A stretch of 12,177 nucleotides of DNA from Rodentolepis nana (taxonomy: Eukaryota; Platyhelminthes; Cestoda; Cyclophyllidea; Hymenolepididae), in the NCBI GenBank assembly GCA_900617975.1, contig UZAE01014773.1, forward strand, positions 1 to 12,177. The letters run 5' to 3'. Below, in pieces: positions 9,673 to 12,177 of this stretch (position 1 is its first letter; each line of letters begins with the position of its first letter). The notes below the pieces were generated by a model that saw only the letters and a program-made list of their open reading frames with translations, made no database searches and was not told the DNA's origin. The translations under genes and the position numbers were made by a program.

Positions 9673-9848
9673 GTAACAATTCGTCTTGTCTTGGTCGTGT
9701 GTTTGCGGTGGATTTAGATCGCGGCGCCAATGGCACTGTTGTTTACGAGATGGCACAACCCGACTCCTTCTTCTCTGTCGACCCAGTTTCCGGACTAGTA
9801 TGCCCTACTGGGGCTCCTCTCACAGAGCCGTCTGAAAACCTCATCTGG
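9673..9848 (+). CDS. Cadherin gene, exon D: core of repeat EC-B
   Basis: This exon completes glycine 153 and encodes residues 154-211. It enters in phase 1 after TTTCCAG and leaves in phase 0 before GTACGG. NNSSC (154-158) finishes the insertion begun in exon C, with overlapping N-glycosylation sequons and a third cysteine (C158). The core LGRVFAVDLDRGANGTVVYEM is classical: the DLD calcium motif (D166, D168) and the G-x-N-G-x-V turn, here also an NGT sequon. FFSVDPVSGLVC follows the usual 'F.i.p.tG.i' pattern and adds a fourth cysteine (C196). The DRE motif expected next is absent; the position reads APLTEPSEN (200-208). If intron 4 were retained, the frame would continue 15 codons to a TGA at 9894-9896. 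The nearby frame start at 9594 lies in the intron. Confidence 0.92.
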
Positions 9849-11268
9849 GTACGGCTTACTCCCTTTAAACTTTGGTTTACCTCGGCTTCTAAGTGATTAG
9901 TTAACAGATAAGTGAACAGTGTTAAATAATGGCAGCACATGCAGGTATTAGAGAGGTTCTTCCTAAACCAATTAGCTAACAGTTTTGCAGTCCTTCGAGG
10001 TCTTTGCTAATTATTGATTGACTCAGAAAGAAAACTCTTTAGATTCGTATAGAACTCAGCTCATTTCGTTGTAAATTTAATTATCATTTTGAAAGCATGA
10101 TTTGAATCGTCATCGATCATCTATCAGAATTAAAACAACTCAAATACTAATCACGATACTCCTTATGCGCTTTATTACGTCCTCGTATAGTGCGTTAGGC
10201 AATGAATAGTTCCAATTTTTTGAGTGTTCCATTTTGCTTCTTTTTTAAGAAAGCTTAAATAATCTCCTCAGGATATGACCATTCATGTTTACCATCAAGG
10301 AAATTTAAGCAAATTAGTTGTATTCCACATAACTACTCTTTTTCTTCCTCTGCCCCTAAATTCGGAATTCGCCACTGCTATAGTGACCAATCCAGACCGC
10401 AGGAAAGAAACCTGGATCTTATTTAGAGAGAGCCTATTTTTATTTAGATAGGATTATGATAATTTGATTCCCAGGCACAGGCATGAAGGAACAGGAGTTC
10501 CGTTTACCAAAATTTCCTGAGTTCTACTCAGGTTGTCGAATATTGTCGTTTCTGTCTTATAACACTAAATACAAACATACCTATGCCAGTGATTAATTTA
10601 CACCACAGCATTCCCAATTAGCTAAGGTGATAGGCTTATGAATTTAAAAAATTAACAGATCCAGATTTGCGAACCTCAGACAGTCGTCCCACTATAAGTA
10701 GATCAAAAGGAGTGCGGCATAAAATAGGCGAGATACTGTTGATGCTACTGCTGTTTGTAGTGATAAGACTAGGATATGATGCTTACATACCCGCGTATAT
10801 CTAAATATTGCCTTTTTTTAGCCAGATGTCTGTCCCCATATTACCTGCCGTCTAGCTCGGTCTAGGGAGACAAATGTCTGCTGCTGCTGCTGCTGCTGCT
10901 ATTATTAAGCTTATTAAATTTAGATTCTTGATAAATTCCACCCTTTTAGAGTCAAAGCTGGAGGGCTCTCATCATCAAATTTGTCCCTTTGTTTCTTTCT
11001 TTAATCTTTTGAGATACTAGCGGTTTTTAGGAAACGAAATTATTGCATCGTCTAACGCGTCTTCTCTATATTTTTCTTGTTTCAGTTTTTGGTAGTGCGA
11101 TCTTAAATAATGCAGTCGCAGAATTAATACTGGGCGTCTCTAATTGTTACGTCAGTTCATTTTCTAAAACGCTCATGTGGTCCCAAAATTAATTTAAAGT
11201 ACATAGTATGGTTGGCTATCCACATATTGACCTCCCCCCATTTAACAATGCCCATTATTACTTTGTAG
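9849..11268 (+). other. Intron 4 (1420 bp, phase 0)
   Basis: The intron runs from GTACGG, a weaker donor than the others, to TTTGTAG. Removing it gives ENLIW joined to VTASDHGSPP, a normal cadherin strand. It interrupts EC-B at the same place and in the same phase as intron 2 interrupts EC-A. It is AT-rich and contains a CTG microsatellite at 10878-10900. No other coding signal is visible; a 41-codon open stretch around 10470-10590 lacks family features. Confidence 0.88.
10878..10900 (+). repeat. CTG trinucleotide microsatellite
   Basis: About seven and a half uninterrupted CTG copies on the + strand (CAG on the minus strand), inside intron 4. Non-coding in the predicted transcript. Confidence 0.9.
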
Positions 11269-11509
11269 GTAACAGCGAGTGATCATGGGTCTCCACCACG
11301 TTTTACCACTCAGCCGATAGCAATTCACATTTCTGTTCAGAAACAGATCTCAGATTTAGATCTTCCCGCTGACTACCAGATCCGATTCATTTCATTACCT
11401 CCTAAAAAGCTGACCGTCAGTCCACGAACTCCTCCAGGAACTGTTCTTTACAACATGGAAGTAGTTCTTGATACATCGCTGAACGCGAATTGGACATTCA
11501 GCTTTGCAG
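11269..11509 (+). CDS. Cadherin gene, exon E: end of EC-B and divergent repeat EC-C
   Basis: This exon encodes residues 212-291 plus one base. It enters in phase 0 after TTTGTAG and leaves in phase 1 before GTAACC. VTASDHGSPP (212-221) is the D-x-G-x-P segment of EC-B, and PIAIHISV (227-234) is its last strand. The expected DxNDNxP linker is missing; in its place is QKQISDLDLPADYQ. After it, KLTVSPRTPPGTVLYNMEVV aligns with the first strands of a cadherin repeat ('V.E.tp.Gt.v'), but the calcium-binding glutamate is replaced by R264 and the DxD motif is not recognisable (VVLDTSLNANW). A sequon, NWT, is present near the end. The repeat must continue in a later exon outside the window. Confidence is high for the exon and moderate for calling EC-C a cadherin fold. 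Confidence 0.9.
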
Positions 11510-11762
11510 GTAACCTTTCCCTTTTTCCTAGTTTGAGTAGCAAATTTTATTGATGTTGCTGCATCAGCCTTCGTTAATAAAGCTCTCTCCCGGTGGTTGG
11601 TTAAACTTATTCAAATTGCTCGAAGTGTTTTTAAACGGTCTGTTGTTACAAATCCTAAACTCAATCAAAAGTGGTTGCTGATTTAATATGCGTTTGGTGT
11701 TGTATTTTTTTCGTGCAAACAATTTCGAGCTACGGCGTCTACTTCCTAATCACTCCCTCCCT

Positions 11763-11782
11763 CCCCNCCCCCCCCCCCCCCC
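11763..11782 (+). repeat. Poly-C tract with an unresolved base
   Basis: A run of C from 11763 to 11782, interrupted only by N at 11767 and preceded by CTCCCTCC repeats. The N and the run length suggest that the assembly is uncertain here. Confidence 0.9.
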
Positions 11783-12155
11783 ACCCCACCTCACCCAAAT
11801 CGACTTTAACTCTTATGGTTTTTATATATTAAGCGCAAACGCTGTTTTTCTAACTTGTCCATTTAAAGTAGCGCGTCACTTGAGCACACTTTGACCAATT
11901 AAGGAAAAGATAGAGCTATTTAATTGTGAAAAAAGTTGGATGCCTCCGCTGGGACCTTTATGAAACCTGTTTTTGTTTTAAAATGGAATTCTTCATTATA
12001 TTTTATACCCAGTTCATTGAAATTAATGTTGCGCTTATTGCTCGAATTAGAATATAATTAGGTTTGAAATGAATGATTTTCGTTATTAAATTTACCGAAT
12101 AAAAGGGGAGAGAGAATACGAGGATACCTTTTCTTGAGAAGTTTATTTATTTATT

Positions 12156-12176
12156 TCAAATGGCAGGCGTTTTGAT
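12156..12176 (+). repeat. Right copy of a dispersed direct repeat
   Basis: Partner of the segment at 5-25 in the same orientation, preceded here by a TTTA-rich stretch (12141-12155). The copy is cut by the window end, so its true length is unknown. Confidence 0.5.
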
Positions 12177-12177
12177 A

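Larger units (their letters stand above)
11510..12177 (+). other. Start of the next intron, truncated by the window end
   Basis: The intron begins GTAACC after exon E in phase 1. I looked for the continuation of EC-C: candidate AG sites near 11870 and 12011 lead to stops within a few codons in the needed frame, so the next exon is probably beyond the window. The interval contains a poly-C tract with one unresolved base and, at its end, a TTTA-rich stretch followed by a copy of the sequence found at the window start. The open frame at 11688-11894 crosses the poly-C tract and an N and is not a gene. Confidence 0.8.

Noticed and set aside
9743..9940. Minus-strand open frame over exon D
   Set aside because: It is antisense to the exon that encodes the DLD motif and has no independent support.
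10470..10595. 41-codon open stretch after a CCCAG acceptor-like site in intron 4
   Set aside because: Its translation has no cadherin pattern, and exons D and E already join seamlessly across intron 4.
11688..11894. 68-codon plus-strand frame with poly-proline and an undetermined residue
   Set aside because: It crosses the poly-C tract and the N, and the frame on either side is not trustworthy.
1..12177. tRNA, rRNA, spliced-leader RNA, CRISPR or intact transposon
   Set aside because: No cloverleaf, array, long terminal repeat or reverse transcriptase or transposase motif was recognised on either strand by eye.

Overview
The window is a stretch of animal nuclear DNA. It is AT-rich, mostly non-coding, and carries five short coding islands on the + strand, each bounded by GT and AG splice sites. 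Spliced together they give one uninterrupted frame of 291 codons that reads as part of a large cadherin-superfamily ectodomain. Neither the start nor the end of the gene is in the window. I see no signal peptide, transmembrane segment, cytoplasmic tail, promoter or poly(A) site that I can tie to the gene. The organism is a metazoan. The AT-rich multi-kilobase introns and the divergent cadherin repeats suggest an invertebrate, possibly a flatworm, but that is only an impression. Nothing here is bacterial, viral or an operon.

Layout: 1-1264 is intron upstream of the first recognised exon, with one possible micro-exon near 277-292. Exon A (1265-1457), exon B (4034-4122) and the first half of exon C (5088-5262) encode one complete, canonical cadherin repeat (EC-A). 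It has a DENDNRP linker in front and a DVNDNTP linker behind. The rest of exon C, exon D (9673-9848) and the first part of exon E (11269-11509) encode a second repeat (EC-B). EC-B has an unusual cysteine-rich, glycosylatable insertion and no DRE motif. Exon E then runs, without a DxNDN linker, into a third, very divergent repeat (EC-C) that continues beyond the window. Four introns of 2576, 965, 4410 and 1420 bp separate the exons.

The entry phases of the five exons alternate 0,1,0,1,0. The introns at 4123 and 9849 interrupt the same structural position in EC-A and EC-B in the same phase, which points to duplication of a repeat-coding exon set.

The introns hold simple repeats (poly-G, poly-C, TG and CTG runs), several short perfect inverted repeats, two stretches of unexplained open reading frame (4253-4690, and 7087-7288 on the minus strand), and one unresolved base inside a C-run. 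A 21-bp direct repeat with two mismatches lies at the two extreme ends of the window. No RNA genes, CRISPR arrays or intact mobile elements were recognised. I did not find a new biological system; the points most worth a second look are in the cadherin architecture.
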